Shown piece by piece: positions 1 to 8,985 of a DNA stretch of 64,000 nt. Made by a program: the position numbers and the translations under genes. The stretch's first letter is position 1. The number at the start of each line of letters is the position of its first letter. Source of the stretch: Burkholderiales bacterium (GTDB lineage: Bacteria > Pseudomonadota > Gammaproteobacteria > Burkholderiales > Burkholderiaceae_C); the NCBI GenBank assembly GCA_016703325.1, contig JADJCH010000001.1, positions 206,929 to 270,928 on the forward strand, read 5' to 3'. The notes beneath the pieces are model-generated. The model did no database searches. It was not told the DNA's origin and saw only the letters and a list, made by a program, of their open reading frames with translations.

Positions 1-637
1 CCTGGAAGTGCAGGCTCTTGCGCCGCATCGTCCAGCCGGCGTGCAGCGGCGGCAGCAGGTACTGCTCATGCAGCTGGGTCAGCACCTCCGGAATGCCGGC
101 CGACAGGTCGTTGTTGAGCAGCACGGTGCAGGGGTCGAAGTGCTTGAGACCCAGGCGCCGCTTGCTGCGCAGCAGCGGCTCGACGGTGACGCTTTCGCCG
201 TCCGGCAGCTCGAAGGTGATCGGCTCGGTCAGGTCCTTGTCCAGGCTGCCCAGGCGAACGTTCAGCCCTGCGAGCGTGAAGATCTGCTTCAGGCGGGCAA
301 CATTGCTGAGGTAGAAGGTGTTGCGGGTGTGCTTCTCGGGAATCAGCAGCAGGTTCTTGGCTTCGGGGCAGATTTTTTCGATCGCCGCCATGGCCGCCTG
401 CACCGCCAGCGGCAACATTTCCGGCGTCAGGTTGTTCCAGCCACCGGGAAAGAGGTTGGTGTCCACCGGCGCGAGCTTGAAGCCGGCGTTGCGGATGTCC
501 ACCGAGGTGTAGAACGGCGGCGTGTGTTCCATCCACTCCAGGCGGAACCAGCGTTCGATCGCCGGCATCGAGTCGAGGATGCGGGCCTCCAGCTCATTGA
601 TCGGGCCGTTCAGTGCGGTGACGAGGTGAGGGACCAT
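1..637 (-). CDS. gshA: Glutamate-cysteine ligase (5' part, cut by window edge)
   Basis: Only the N-terminal ~212 residues lie in the window; the gene runs off the left edge. The reading frame begins MVPHLVTALNGPINELEARI and continues with FYTSVDIRNAGFKLAPVDTN and LFPGGWNNL, the signature of the proteobacterial GshA type found in Acidithiobacillus and Burkholderiales rather than the E. coli type. The enzyme makes gamma-glutamylcysteine from glutamate and cysteine with ATP, the first step of glutathione synthesis in the cytoplasm. The ATG at 637 is the natural start. It lies downstream of amtB on the same strand, but a strong intrinsic terminator (790-814) separates them, so it is probably transcribed independently. 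The second-step enzyme gshB is about 50 kb away at 51124-52086. Confidence 0.88.
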   Translation of the reverse strand, partial: MVPHLVTALNGPINELEARILDSMPAIERWFRLEWMEHTPPFYTSVDIRNAGFKLAPVDTNLFPGGWNNLTPEMLPLAVQAAMAAIEKICPEAKNLLLIPEKHTRNTFYLSNVARLKQIFTLAGLNVRLGSLDKDLTEPITFELPDGESVTVEPLLRSKRRLGLKHFDPCTVLLNNDLSAGIPEVLTQLHEQYLLPPLHAGWTMRRKSLHFQ

Positions 638-789
638 GGCAGGGGGCGCGTTGCGCGGTTCGGGCGGCGGAGGGCAGCAGGTGCGGCTAGTGTGCCAAAG
701 TCATCGGCGCACAGACGACGCTCAGGTGGAGTCGCCGTGCTGAATCTCAAGCGCTGCGCAGCGACGTTGCGCGTCGGCAGCGAAGAATG

Positions 790-814
790 AAAAAAGGGGC
801 CGCATGGCGGCCCC
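790..814 (-). terminator. Intrinsic terminator of the porin-glnK-amtB operon
   Basis: An 8-bp perfect GC stem (796-803 with 807-814) has a 3-nt loop. On the minus strand it is followed by six T residues (complement of 790-795). It sits about 30 nt after the amtB stop codon and before gshA. Confidence 0.85.
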
Positions 815-844
815 TTGGGTGTGACAGCGTTGTGAAGGAATCGA

Positions 845-2368
845 TCAGCCGTGGTAGGCGGTTTCGCCGTGGGAGGCGATGTCCAGGCCTTCGCGCTCTT
901 CTTCTTCGGTGACACGCAGGCCGATCACCAGGTCAACGATCTTGAAGGAGACCGCGGCGACGACCGCAGACCACACCACCGTCACGCCGACTGCCTTGGC
1001 CTGAACCAGCACCTGGTCGAACACGCCGACGCTGCCCACCGTGGCGGTGACCCAGTCGGTCACCAGGCCCGGGCCGCCCAGCGCCTGGTTGTTGAACACA
1101 CCGGTCAGCAGGGCGCCGACGATGCCGCAGACCCCGTGCACACCGAACACGTCCAGGGAGTCATCCGCACCGAGCAGGCGCTTCAGACCGCTCACACCCC
1201 ACAGACCTGCGAAGCCGGCCACGAAGCCGATCACCAGGCCGCCGACGATGCCCACGTTGCCGGCTGCCGGGGTGATCGCCACCAGGCCGGCGACGGCACC
1301 GGAGGCTGCACCCAGCATGGAGGCCTTGCCCTTCTTCAGGGCCTCACCCGTGCACCAGGCCAGCACTGCGGCAGCGGTGGCGGCGAAGGTGTTCATGAAG
1401 GCCAGCGCAGCGCTGTTGCCGGCTTCCAGGGCGGAACCGGCGTTGAAGCCGAACCAGCCCACCCACAGCAGCGAGGCGCCCACCATGGTCAGCGTCAGCG
1501 AGTGCGGGGTAAAGGCTTCGCGACCATAACCGACGCGCTTGCCCACCATGTAGGCACCCACCAAACCCGCCACGGCGGCGTTGATGTGCACCACGGTGCC
1601 GCCGGCGAAGTCCAGCGCGCCCCACTGCCAGATCAGGCCGGCCTTGCCGTTCATGGCTTCCACCACGTCGGCGCCGGTGTAGGCGTCCGGGCCCATCCAG
1701 TACCAAACCATGTGGGCGATCGGCGCGTAGCTGAAGGTGAACCACAGCACCATGAACAGCAGCACCGCACTGAACTTGATGCGCTCGGCGAAGGCGCCGA
1801 CGATCAGGCCGCAGGTGATGGCCGCGAAGGTGGCCTGGAAGGCAACGAACACGATCTCCGGAATCACCACACCCTTGGAGAAGGTGGCGCCCATGGCGAA
1901 TGCGCCTGTGGCCGGATCGAACACGCCCTTCAGGAACAGCCTGTCGAATCCGCCGATAAAGGCATTGCCTTCTGTGAACGCCAGGCTGTAGCCGTAGACG
2001 ACCCACAACACGACGATCAGCGAGAAGGTGACGAACACCTGCATCAGCACCGACAGCATGTTCTTGCTGCGCACCAGGCCGCCATAGAACAACGCCAGGC
2101 CGGGGATGGCCATCAGGATGACCAGCAGGGTGGACACCAGCATCCAGGACACGTCGCCCTTGTTCGGGACGGGCGCGGGTGCGGTGGCTTCAGAGGCCGC
2201 TGGCGCGGCAGCGGGGGCCGCTGCGGCTGCCGGAGCGGCCGCTTCAGCAGAGGCGGCCACCGCGGGTGCGGCCGCGGCCGCATCGGACGCGGCCTGGGCC
2301 CAGCTGGTGCCGGCAAAGCCCAGCACCGCCACGCCCAGCGCGAGGGTTGCGATGAATTTCTTCAACAT
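845..2368 (-). CDS. amtB: Ammonium transporter (Amt/MEP family)
   Basis: Inner-membrane ammonium channel, 507 aa. It starts with a cleavable-looking signal (MLKKFIATLALGVAVLGFAG, then TSWAQ), followed by an unusual Ala/Pro-rich stretch of about 40 residues. The 11-helix Amt domain then begins near KGDVSWMLVSTLLVILMAIP. Family motifs are clear: ALFYGGLVRSKN in the first helices, PIAHMVWYWMG carrying one pore His, and DVFGVHGVCGIVG carrying the second. An upstream in-frame extension to 2479 exists but lacks signal character and overlaps glnK, so the ATG at 2368 is preferred. It is the last gene of the operon, 31 bp after glnK, whose product is expected to plug this channel under nitrogen excess. 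Regulation is probably NtrC/sigma-54 (see 3558-3716). Confidence 0.95.
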   Translation of the reverse strand: MLKKFIATLALGVAVLGFAGTSWAQAASDAAAAAPAVAASAEAAAPAAAAAPAAAPAASEATAPAPVPNKGDVSWMLVSTLLVILMAIPGLALFYGGLVRSKNMLSVLMQVFVTFSLIVVLWVVYGYSLAFTEGNAFIGGFDRLFLKGVFDPATGAFAMGATFSKGVVIPEIVFVAFQATFAAITCGLIVGAFAERIKFSAVLLFMVLWFTFSYAPIAHMVWYWMGPDAYTGADVVEAMNGKAGLIWQWGALDFAGGTVVHINAAVAGLVGAYMVGKRVGYGREAFTPHSLTLTMVGASLLWVGWFGFNAGSALEAGNSAALAFMNTFAATAAAVLAWCTGEALKKGKASMLGAASGAVAGLVAITPAAGNVGIVGGLVIGFVAGFAGLWGVSGLKRLLGADDSLDVFGVHGVCGIVGALLTGVFNNQALGGPGLVTDWVTATVGSVGVFDQVLVQAKAVGVTVVWSAVVAAVSFKIVDLVIGLRVTEEEEREGLDIASHGETAYHG

Positions 2369-2399
2369 GGTGGTCTCTTGTGGAGGAAGGGGGCGGCGC

Positions 2400-2759
<360 letters not shown>

Positions 2760-2776
2760 TCAGGTTGGACGGGGGG

Positions 2777-3508
2777 TCAGAAGGCGTACTTGGCGCCGAG
2801 CACCACGCCGGCCTTGCCCAGCTCCTTGCCGTTGACCGGCGAGAAGTAGAAAGTCTTGTCGGCATCGGTGCCGACGATCGCGCCACTCAGGGTCAGCCCC
2901 TTGACCACTTCCTTGCTCACCGTCAGCGAGTAGTCGGTGTAGGTGGCATCGTCCGCGAACGGACCCTTGATCTTCTGGTAGCCCACGTGCGGCACGACGG
3001 AGAAACCAGCCACGTCGAAGGTGGCGCTCAGGTCCACATAGAAGCTGTTCTTGCTGTCGGCGTTGGCGAAGGTGTTGGTCACCGCGTGCGAGTACTTCAG
3101 CGTGGCCGGGCCGTAGGTCAGTGCGCCGTACAGCTCGGTGGTTTCGGCCTTGGTCGGCAGGTCGTTGCCGGGGTACTGGTAGGTCAGCACGCCGACGTCG
3201 TAGCCGAGGTCCTTGACGATCTCGCCCTTATAGCCTCCGTACACGTCGATCTCCACACCGGCATCGCCGCCCGCGTCCTTGATCCACTTGATCGACGAGG
3301 CCCATGCGCCTACATAGAAGCTGCCCAGGGTGTAGTCCACGCCGCCTTGCAGGGCCGGCTTCACGCGGGTCTGGGAGATGCCGCGGTAGCGGTAGTCGCT
3401 GACGGCGCCCACGTTGAAGGCCAGACCGTCGTCGGCCAAGGCGGGCAGGGGGGCCAGGGCGGTGCCGGCCAGGGCAGCCAGAGCGGCGAGAGCGACAACT
3501 TTCTTCAT
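2777..3508 (-). CDS. TorF-like putative outer-membrane porin
   Basis: 243 aa with a signal peptide (MKKVVALAALAALAGTALAP, cut after about residue 25, PALA-DD). The mature protein is built of alternating beta-strands, and FNVGAVSDYRYRGISQTRVK is typical of the TIGR02001/TorF family of putative porins. It ends in an aromatic residue (KYAF), as outer-membrane barrel proteins do. As first gene of the porin-glnK-amtB operon it may help ammonium or other small nitrogen compounds cross the outer membrane; that role is inferred from context. A sigma-54 promoter lies about 50 nt upstream. Confidence 0.85.
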   Translation of the reverse strand: MKKVVALAALAALAGTALAPLPALADDGLAFNVGAVSDYRYRGISQTRVKPALQGGVDYTLGSFYVGAWASSIKWIKDAGGDAGVEIDVYGGYKGEIVKDLGYDVGVLTYQYPGNDLPTKAETTELYGALTYGPATLKYSHAVTNTFANADSKNSFYVDLSATFDVAGFSVVPHVGYQKIKGPFADDATYTDYSLTVSKEVVKGLTLSGAIVGTDADKTFYFSPVNGKELGKAGVVLGAKYAF

Positions 3509-3557
3509 GTGGATCTCCGGTTCAGGTGAAGTGAGAGGGGATAGACAGGCCCATTAC

Positions 3558-3573
3558 TGCACCTTCTGTGCCA
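3558..3573 (-). promoter_or_regulatory. Sigma-54 (-24/-12) promoter of the porin-glnK-amtB operon
   Basis: The minus strand reads TGGCACAGAAGGTGCA. This matches the RpoN consensus TGGCAC-N5-TTGCA at all but one conserved position, with GG and GC exactly 11-12 nt apart. The predicted start of transcription near 3548 gives a leader of about 40 nt before the porin ATG at 3508. Confidence 0.75.
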
Positions 3574-3675
3574 GCTTCTCGTCTCCAGCAGGAGCCCCCA
3601 CTCAAGGCGGAAACAGCTGGTTGCAGCTCCTCAGGCCCCGCCTTGGCGCGCCTCAGGCGGTTTCCAGGCGTGCTG

Positions 3676-3716
3676 TGCACCAATCTGGTCACGACGTGAT
3701 GCACACAAATGGTGCG
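3676..3716. promoter_or_regulatory. Tandem NtrC-like enhancer sites
   Basis: Site at 3700-3716: TGCAC-A-N5-GGTGC-G, matching 10 of 12 positions of the palindromic NtrC consensus TGCACC-N5-GGTGCA, including the core GCAC-N7-GTGC. A weaker site at 3676-3692 has a perfect left half (TGCACC) and GGT in the right half. Centres are 24 bp apart and about 135-160 bp upstream of the predicted sigma-54 start, a normal enhancer distance. The region also lies upstream of comM, which reads the other way. Confidence 0.6.
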
Positions 3717-3822
3717 ACACCCTTTTGGGGGAGAGCCGTCCGTGACAGGCTCCTCACAATGGCAGCAGGGGTCGAGATCACCCGACCTGCGACCCGCTCC
3801 TTCACACACTTCTCAGAACCCC

Positions 3823-5334
3823 ATGTCACTTGCCCTGGTGCACAGCCGCGCCCTGGTCGGCCTGCAGGCGCCCGAAGTCACGGTCGAGGTCCACCTCGCC
3901 AATGGCCTGCCGAGTTTCACGCTGGTCGGTCTGGCCGAGACCGAGGTCAAGGAGGCGCGTGAGCGGGTGCGCTCGGCGCTGCACAGCAGTGGGCTGGACT
4001 TCCCGCACAACAAACGCATCACCGTCAACCTGGCGCCCGCCGACCTGCCGAAGGAGGGGGCGCGCTTCGACCTGCCGATTGCGGTGGGCATCCTGGCGGC
4101 CAGCGGGCAGATCCAGGCCGACCTGGAGCCGCTGGAGTTTGCGGGCGAGCTGTCCCTGGCCGGAGACCTGCGCGAGGTGCGGGGTGCCCTGGCCATGGGC
4201 GTGGCACTGCGCCGAACCGAGCGCCGCCGCACCCTGGTGCTGCCCAGTGCCAGTGCCCGAGAAGCGGCGCGGGTGCCGGGGCTGCAGCTGCGCTGCGCCG
4301 ATCACCTGCTGCAGGTGGTGAGGGCGCTGCAGGTCGGAGACCGGGCCGAGCCGCTGGTGGCGCCGGTGCCTCCTATGGCGCAGACGCCGCCTCAGTTGCC
4401 CGATCTGCGAGAGGTCAAGGGCCAGGCGCAGGCTAAGCGGGCCCTGGAGGTGGCAGCCTGCGGAGCACACAGTCTGCTGCTGGTCGGGCCGCCGGGCACC
4501 GGAAAGTCCATGTTGGCCCAGCGGCTGATCGGCCTGTTGCCGCCGCTGCAGGAAGAAGAGGCTCTGGAGTCTGCCGCCATTCTCAGTCTGGCGGGTCAAT
4601 TTGACCCGTCGGCCTGGGGGCAGCGGGTGCTGCGTTCGCCGCACCACACCGCATCTGCCGTCGCGCTGGTCGGGGGAGGCTCTCCGCCGCGTCCGGGAGA
4701 AATCTCACTGGCGCACCACGGGGTGCTGTTCCTGGATGAGTTGCCGGAGTTCCCTCGTGCGGCGCTGGAGGCCCTGCGTGAGCCCTTGGACAGCGGGCGC
4801 ATCCGCATCTCCCGGGCGGCCCGCCAGGCCGATTTCCCGGCGCGTTGCCAACTGCTGGCGGCCATGAATCCCTGCCCCTGCGGACACCTTGGTTCACCCC
4901 TGAAGTCCTGCCGTTGCAGCCCGGAGGCGGTGACGCGTTACCAGGGCCGGATTTCCGGCCCGCTGCTCGACCGCATCGATCTGCGGGTCGAGGTCCCGGT
5001 ACTCGCGCCCGAGCTGCTCAGTGCTGCATCCGATGGTGAATCCAGCGCCCAGGTGTCTTCCCGGGTCGCGCAGGCCCGGCAGCGCCAATGGGCGCGGCAG
5101 GGGCAGTGGAACGCCGCGCTGGATGCTGCCGGCCTGGACGAACACGCCAGGGCCACGGCCGCGGCGCTGGACTTCCTGAACGCGGCGGCTCAGCGCCTGG
5201 GGTGGTCGGGTCGGAGCATCCACCGGGTGTTGCGCATCGCCCGCAGCGTTGCCGACCTGGCCGATGGGGCCGACATCGGTGTGGGCCATGTGGCCGAAGC
5301 GGTGCAATTGCGGCGCGCGCTGGTGGCTGGCTGA
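3823..5334 (+). CDS. comM: ComM/YifB-family AAA ATPase (Mg-chelatase-like)
   Basis: 503 aa, normal for ComM. An N-terminal ChlI-like fold begins MSLALVHSRALVGLQAPEVT with GLAETEVKEARERVR. Then come Walker A GPPGTGKS (residues ~222-229), Walker B LFLDELPEF, and the cysteine-bearing loop MNPCPCGHLGSPLKSCRC. ComM is a hexameric helicase that promotes branch migration during natural transformation. An in-frame extension to 3709 overlaps the NtrC-like site and has no family similarity, so the ATG at 3823 was chosen; its ribosome binding site is weak. The gene diverges from the nitrogen operon. Confidence 0.93.
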   Translation: MSLALVHSRALVGLQAPEVTVEVHLANGLPSFTLVGLAETEVKEARERVRSALHSSGLDFPHNKRITVNLAPADLPKEGARFDLPIAVGILAASGQIQADLEPLEFAGELSLAGDLREVRGALAMGVALRRTERRRTLVLPSASAREAARVPGLQLRCADHLLQVVRALQVGDRAEPLVAPVPPMAQTPPQLPDLREVKGQAQAKRALEVAACGAHSLLLVGPPGTGKSMLAQRLIGLLPPLQEEEALESAAILSLAGQFDPSAWGQRVLRSPHHTASAVALVGGGSPPRPGEISLAHHGVLFLDELPEFPRAALEALREPLDSGRIRISRAARQADFPARCQLLAAMNPCPCGHLGSPLKSCRCSPEAVTRYQGRISGPLLDRIDLRVEVPVLAPELLSAASDGESSAQVSSRVAQARQRQWARQGQWNAALDAAGLDEHARATAAALDFLNAAAQRLGWSGRSIHRVLRIARSVADLADGADIGVGHVAEAVQLRRALVAG

Positions 5335-5426
5335 AGGGTGGTTGGCTGAAGTGTCTGGACCGAAAATGGCGGCGTTGCCCCGTCCTTGTCCTTGTCCTGT
5401 TCCTGGCCCGCCAACCGCACTCACCG

Positions 5427-6182
5427 ATGCCGCGCTTCTTCGTTGACCTTCCCCTGACTGCCGCAGCCGAACTCACCTTGCCCGCGGAAGTTGCCCGGCA
5501 CGTCCAAGTGCTGCGCCGCCAGCCGGGTGACGAGTTGACCCTGTTTGATGGGCGAGGGGGTGAGTGGTCCGCCACGGTCCTGGAGATGGGGCGCCGCGAA
5601 GTGCGGGTGCGTCTGGCCGGGCAATGCCACGACGTCGATCGAGAGCTGTCCTTGCCTGTGACGCTGATGGCAGCCATGCCGGCCAATGACCGTTTCGACT
5701 GGCTGGTCGAGAAGGCCACCGAGCTGGGCGTTGCGGCCATTCAACCGTTGATGACCGAGCGCAGCGTGCTGCGACTGGAAGGTGATCGGGCGCTGCGGCG
5801 GCAGGCCCATTGGCAGTCGGTGGCGGTGGCCGCTGCCGAGCAGTGTGGTCGCACCCGCGTACCCGAGGTGGCCTCTGCACTTCCGCTGACGCAGGCGCTG
5901 CAGAAGCTCTCTGGCGCCCCGGGTGCCGCTCAGGCGCAGCGCTGGCTCCTGAGCCCTGCCGAGCAGGCGTGGCCGATGGCGCGGCGTGTTGCCGACTTGC
6001 CGGCGCAAGGGGTGCTGATCTTCAGTGGGCCTGAAGGTGGCTTCACCGACGCCGAGGAGCGGCTGGTGCTGGAGGCTGGCGGCCTGCCAACCCGCCTGGG
6101 GCCGCGCATCCTGCGTGCCGAGACGGCGCCGCTGGCGGTGCTGGCCACCCTGGCCCAGTGGGATCCCCAACCCCCGGGATGA
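5427..6182 (+). CDS. rsmE: 16S rRNA (uracil1498-N3)-methyltransferase
   Basis: 251 aa SPOUT methyltransferase that uses S-adenosylmethionine to methylate U1498 of 16S rRNA. An N-terminal PUA-like part (MPRFFVDLPL, HVQVLRRQPGDELTLFDG) is followed by the trefoil knot with IFSGPEGGFTDAEERLV and LGPRILRAETAPLAVLA, the SAM-binding motifs. Upstream in-frame codons belong to the comM region in another frame. The ATG at 5427 fits the family start although no clear Shine-Dalgarno is visible. It lies 92 bp after comM on the same strand and may be co-transcribed with it. Confidence 0.92.
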   Translation: MPRFFVDLPLTAAAELTLPAEVARHVQVLRRQPGDELTLFDGRGGEWSATVLEMGRREVRVRLAGQCHDVDRELSLPVTLMAAMPANDRFDWLVEKATELGVAAIQPLMTERSVLRLEGDRALRRQAHWQSVAVAAAEQCGRTRVPEVASALPLTQALQKLSGAPGAAQAQRWLLSPAEQAWPMARRVADLPAQGVLIFSGPEGGFTDAEERLVLEAGGLPTRLGPRILRAETAPLAVLATLAQWDPQPPG

Positions 6183-6325
6183 GGCCATTGCAGCGCTGTG
6201 TCGGTGCGCATGAGGCCTTTTCTGGGGGCTGATGGAGCGGAACCGTGCCTTGAGCTGGGGCAATCTGCACGTTTCAGGACCGCTCTGGAGGTGGTCGCAT
6301 CAACCCATGCAAAAAACGCATGTAA

Positions 6326-6360
6326 CCCCTCTGTAATGGTTTCGAGGGGCGTCCTACACT
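6326..6360 (+). promoter_or_regulatory. Possible pckG promoter with inverted repeat
   Basis: CCCCTC (6326-6331) and GAGGGG (6344-6349) form a 6-bp inverted repeat just before a -10-like TACACT (6355-6360). The -35 region (TGTAAT) is poor, so an activator would be needed. A start near 6367 would place the hairpin at 6369-6417 at the very 5' end of the mRNA. Confidence 0.3.
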
Positions 6361-6368
6361 GTTTTTCC

Positions 6369-6422
6369 GGCATCCCGAAAGCGCTCAGAAGCCCTTGGCG
6401 AGCGCTTCCGAGATGCCTTTTT
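6369..6422 (+). promoter_or_regulatory. Terminator-like hairpin in the pckG leader
   Basis: An 18-bp stem with two mismatches (6369-6386 pairs with 6400-6417) and a 13-nt loop is followed at once by TTTTT (6418-6422). Five nt later the Shine-Dalgarno TAGGAG (6428-6433) and the pckG ATG (6440) follow. It has the form of an intrinsic terminator, either ending readthrough from rsmE or acting as an attenuator or 5' stabiliser of pckG. Confidence 0.65.
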
Positions 6423-6439
6423 CAACCTAGGAGCCCCTG

Positions 6440-8308
6440 ATGTCCAATTCCGCCGTGGCCAGCGTCCAGGCCCCCGCCTTTGTCAAGAATCCCAAACTGG
6501 TGGCCTGGGTGGCCGAGATCGCTGCCCTGACCCAGCCGGCCGCCATCCACTGGTGTGATGGTTCCCGGGAGGAATACGACCGCCTGTGCCAGTTGCTGGT
6601 CGACGCCGGTACCTTCAAGAAGCTCAACCCCGCCAAGCGGCCCGACAGCTTCCTCGCCTGTTCCGACCCTTCGGATGTGGCCCGTGTGGAAGACCGCACT
6701 TTCATCTGCTGCGAGACGAAGGAAGACGCCGGCCCGACCAACAACTGGATGGCTCCGGCCGAGATGCGTGCACTGCTGCAGAGCGGTGAGGCCCCGCTGT
6801 TCCAGGGCTCGATGAAGGGTCGCACGATGTACGTGATCCCCTTCAGCATGGGCCCGCTCGGCTCGCCGATTGCCCAGATCGGCATCGAAATCTCGGACAG
6901 CCCCTATGTGGCCGTCAACATGAAGCTGATGACCCGCATGGGTCAGGCCGTCTATGACGTGATCGGCACCGACGGGGCCTTCGTGCCCTGCGTGCACACC
7001 GTCGGGGCACCTCTCGAAGCGGGCCAGGCCGATGTGTCCTGGCCGTGCAACCCCAAGACCAAGTACATCGTCCACTATCCGGAGACCCGTGAGATCTGGT
7101 CCTACGGCTCCGGCTACGGCGGCAATGCCCTGCTGGGCAAGAAGTGCCTGGCGCTGCGCATCGCCTCCAAGATGGGCCGCGACGAAGGCTGGCTGGCCGA
7201 GCACATGCTGATCCTGGGCGTGACCTCGCCCGAAGGCAAGAAGAGCTACGTCGCAGCGGCCTTCCCGAGCGCCTGCGGCAAGACCAATTTCGCGATGTTG
7301 ATTCCGCCGGCCGCCCTGGGTGACTGGAAGGTCACCACCATCGGCGACGACATTGCCTGGATCAAGCCGGTGGACGGCAAGCTGCGCGCGATCAACCCGG
7401 AAGCCGGCTACTTCGGCGTTGCTCCGGGCACCAACGAAAAGACCAACCCGAACTGCATGGCGTCCCTGAACAAGGACGTCATCTTCACCAACGTGGCGCT
7501 GACTGATGACGGTGACGTGTGGTGGGAGGGCATGACCGACGAGCTGCCGTCGCACCTGATCGACTGGCAAGGCAAGGACTGGACACCCGAGAGCGCTCTG
7601 GGGGCCGACGGCAAGCGCCGCCCGGCCGCGCACCCGAACGCCCGCTTCACCGTGGCTGCGACCAACAACCCCGCCCTCGATCCGGACTGGGACAACCCCG
7701 CCGGCGTGCCGATCAATGCCTTCATCTTCGGTGGCCGTCGTTCCACCACCGTGCCGCTGGTGACCGAGGCCCGCAACTGGACCGAGGGCGTCTACATGGC
7801 CGCCACCATGGGTTCCGAGACCACTGCAGCCGCCTTCGGGGCGCAGGGTGTGGTTCGCCGCGACCCGTTTGCGATGCTGCCGTTTGCCGGCTACAACATG
7901 AGCGAGTACTTCCAGCACTGGCTCGACCTGGGCAGCAAACTCGAAGCGCAGGGCGCCGACCTGCCGGGGATTTTCACGGTGAACTGGTTCCGCAAGGGCT
8001 CGGACGGCAAGTTCGTCTGGCCGGGCTACGGCGACAACGCCCGCGTGATGCAGTGGATGCTGGCCCGGTTGGACGGCTCGGCCGGGGGCACGGAGCACAT
8101 CTTCGGTGTCAGCCCGAACTACGGTGACCTGAACTGGGCCGGACTGGATTTCAACGAAGCCCAGTTCCAGAGCGTCATCGGCATCGATCAGGCCGCCTGG
8201 ACGCAGGAGATGAAACTGCACGACGAGCTCTTCCAGCAGCTGGCCTATCGGTTGCCGCAGGAGCTGCGTGAGGTGAAGGCGCGGATCGAGGCCCGTCTGG
8301 CAGCCTGA
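6440..8308 (+). CDS. pckG: Phosphoenolpyruvate carboxykinase (GTP)
   Basis: 622 aa, the normal length for GTP-dependent PEPCK. It converts oxaloacetate and GTP to phosphoenolpyruvate, GDP and CO2 in gluconeogenesis from C4 acids. Visible hallmarks: the kinase P-loop [13 protein letters not shown] with the active-site Cys near residue 279, the metal/substrate loop [12 protein letters not shown], and the GTP-site motif [14 protein letters not shown]. The start has a good Shine-Dalgarno (TAGGAG, 7-nt spacing). It stands alone between its leader hairpin and a strong terminator, so it is monocistronic. Confidence 0.96.
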   Translation: MSNSAVASVQAPAFVKNPKLVAWVAEIAALTQPAAIHWCDGSREEYDRLCQLLVDAGTFKKLNPAKRPDSFLACSDPSDVARVEDRTFICCETKEDAGPTNNWMAPAEMRALLQSGEAPLFQGSMKGRTMYVIPFSMGPLGSPIAQIGIEISDSPYVAVNMKLMTRMGQAVYDVIGTDGAFVPCVHTVGAPLEAGQADVSWPCNPKTKYIVHYPETREIWSYGSGYGGNALLGKKCLALRIASKMGRDEGWLAEHMLILGVTSPEGKKSYVAAAFPSACGKTNFAMLIPPAALGDWKVTTIGDDIAWIKPVDGKLRAINPEAGYFGVAPGTNEKTNPNCMASLNKDVIFTNVALTDDGDVWWEGMTDELPSHLIDWQGKDWTPESALGADGKRRPAAHPNARFTVAATNNPALDPDWDNPAGVPINAFIFGGRRSTTVPLVTEARNWTEGVYMAATMGSETTAAAFGAQGVVRRDPFAMLPFAGYNMSEYFQHWLDLGSKLEAQGADLPGIFTVNWFRKGSDGKFVWPGYGDNARVMQWMLARLDGSAGGTEHIFGVSPNYGDLNWAGLDFNEAQFQSVIGIDQAAWTQEMKLHDELFQQLAYRLPQELREVKARIEARLAA

Positions 8309-8463
8309 CCGTTGCTGCAGCGAGAGCGCCCGATCGACGGCGCTCTTCTGGTGCGCAAGAAGTGCATCTCATCCACTGAAGGGGCCTGCGGGCCCCATTC
8401 TTCTGGCGAAGACGATTTCCGCCGGGATGTCGAAGGTGGTTGTGAAAGTCGGGCCAGAAATGG

Positions 8464-8492
8464 AAAAGGCGCCGGGGCTCCCGGCGCCTTTT
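8464..8492. terminator. Bidirectional intrinsic terminator after pckG
   Basis: Perfect 13-bp arms AAAAGGCGCCGGG (8464-8476) and their complement (8480-8492) flank a 3-nt loop, giving an A-run and a T-run for termination in both directions. A weaker 6-bp hairpin with a TGCG loop lies earlier at 8381-8396. Confidence 0.85.
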
Positions 8493-8985
8493 CATCTTGT
8501 TTCGCGGCGCCCCGACCACTTGGTGCGACCGCTGGCAGCAGCAAACATCCTGGATTGATGATGTGGGATGTATTCCTCTGCGGCCTTGTCTGTCTCCTCG
8601 GCCCTCGCTGGAGTGACCACTGCGCTTGGCTGTGGGTGCTCACGAGTGCCAAGAATGTACGGTGACTGTCACCTTGGCGGCATCGGGGCTTTCCCGCACC
8701 GTTGCGGGGCATTGAGCGAGAGGGGGCGTTGCTTCCCATCAACAGGTGGATCAGGAGGGAAAACCCGATGTTTGCTTCCCGAAGTGTGACACCGGCCCCG
8801 CTATTCGCCGCTCAGTTACAACACTTCTTTCCAGACCGGATATTGCTGCACGGTCGGCTCACGCATAATGTTCTTTCGTGTCTGGATGCGTGCGCCTTCC
8901 CTGTTCCCTGGAATGAGTGCTGGCTGTAGCTCCGCCACTTGGTTCTCCAGTACTGAGGTACTTGTTTCTTGAAAGGCGCTCTTCC
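8493..8985 (+). promoter_or_regulatory. Long gene-free upstream region of the RNA-binding protein gene
   Basis: No credible gene in about 490 bp. A promoter candidate has -35 TTGCTG (8843-8848) and -10 CATAAT (8864-8869) with a short 15-nt spacer. It predicts a leader of about 110 nt containing a small hairpin (AGTAC 8949-8953 with GTACT 8958-8962). A dyad GGTGAC-T-GTCACC is at 8661-8673. A structured, long leader would fit cold-inducible RNA-binding protein genes, but this is inference. Confidence 0.35.

Noticed and set aside
5319..5349. Near-duplicate of TGGCTGAAG at the comM stop codon
   Set aside because: A short 9-15 bp tandem similarity at a gene end, too small to infer an element or attachment site.
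6422..8221. 599-codon antisense frame opposite pckG
   Set aside because: Shadow of a full-length, motif-complete PEP carboxykinase.
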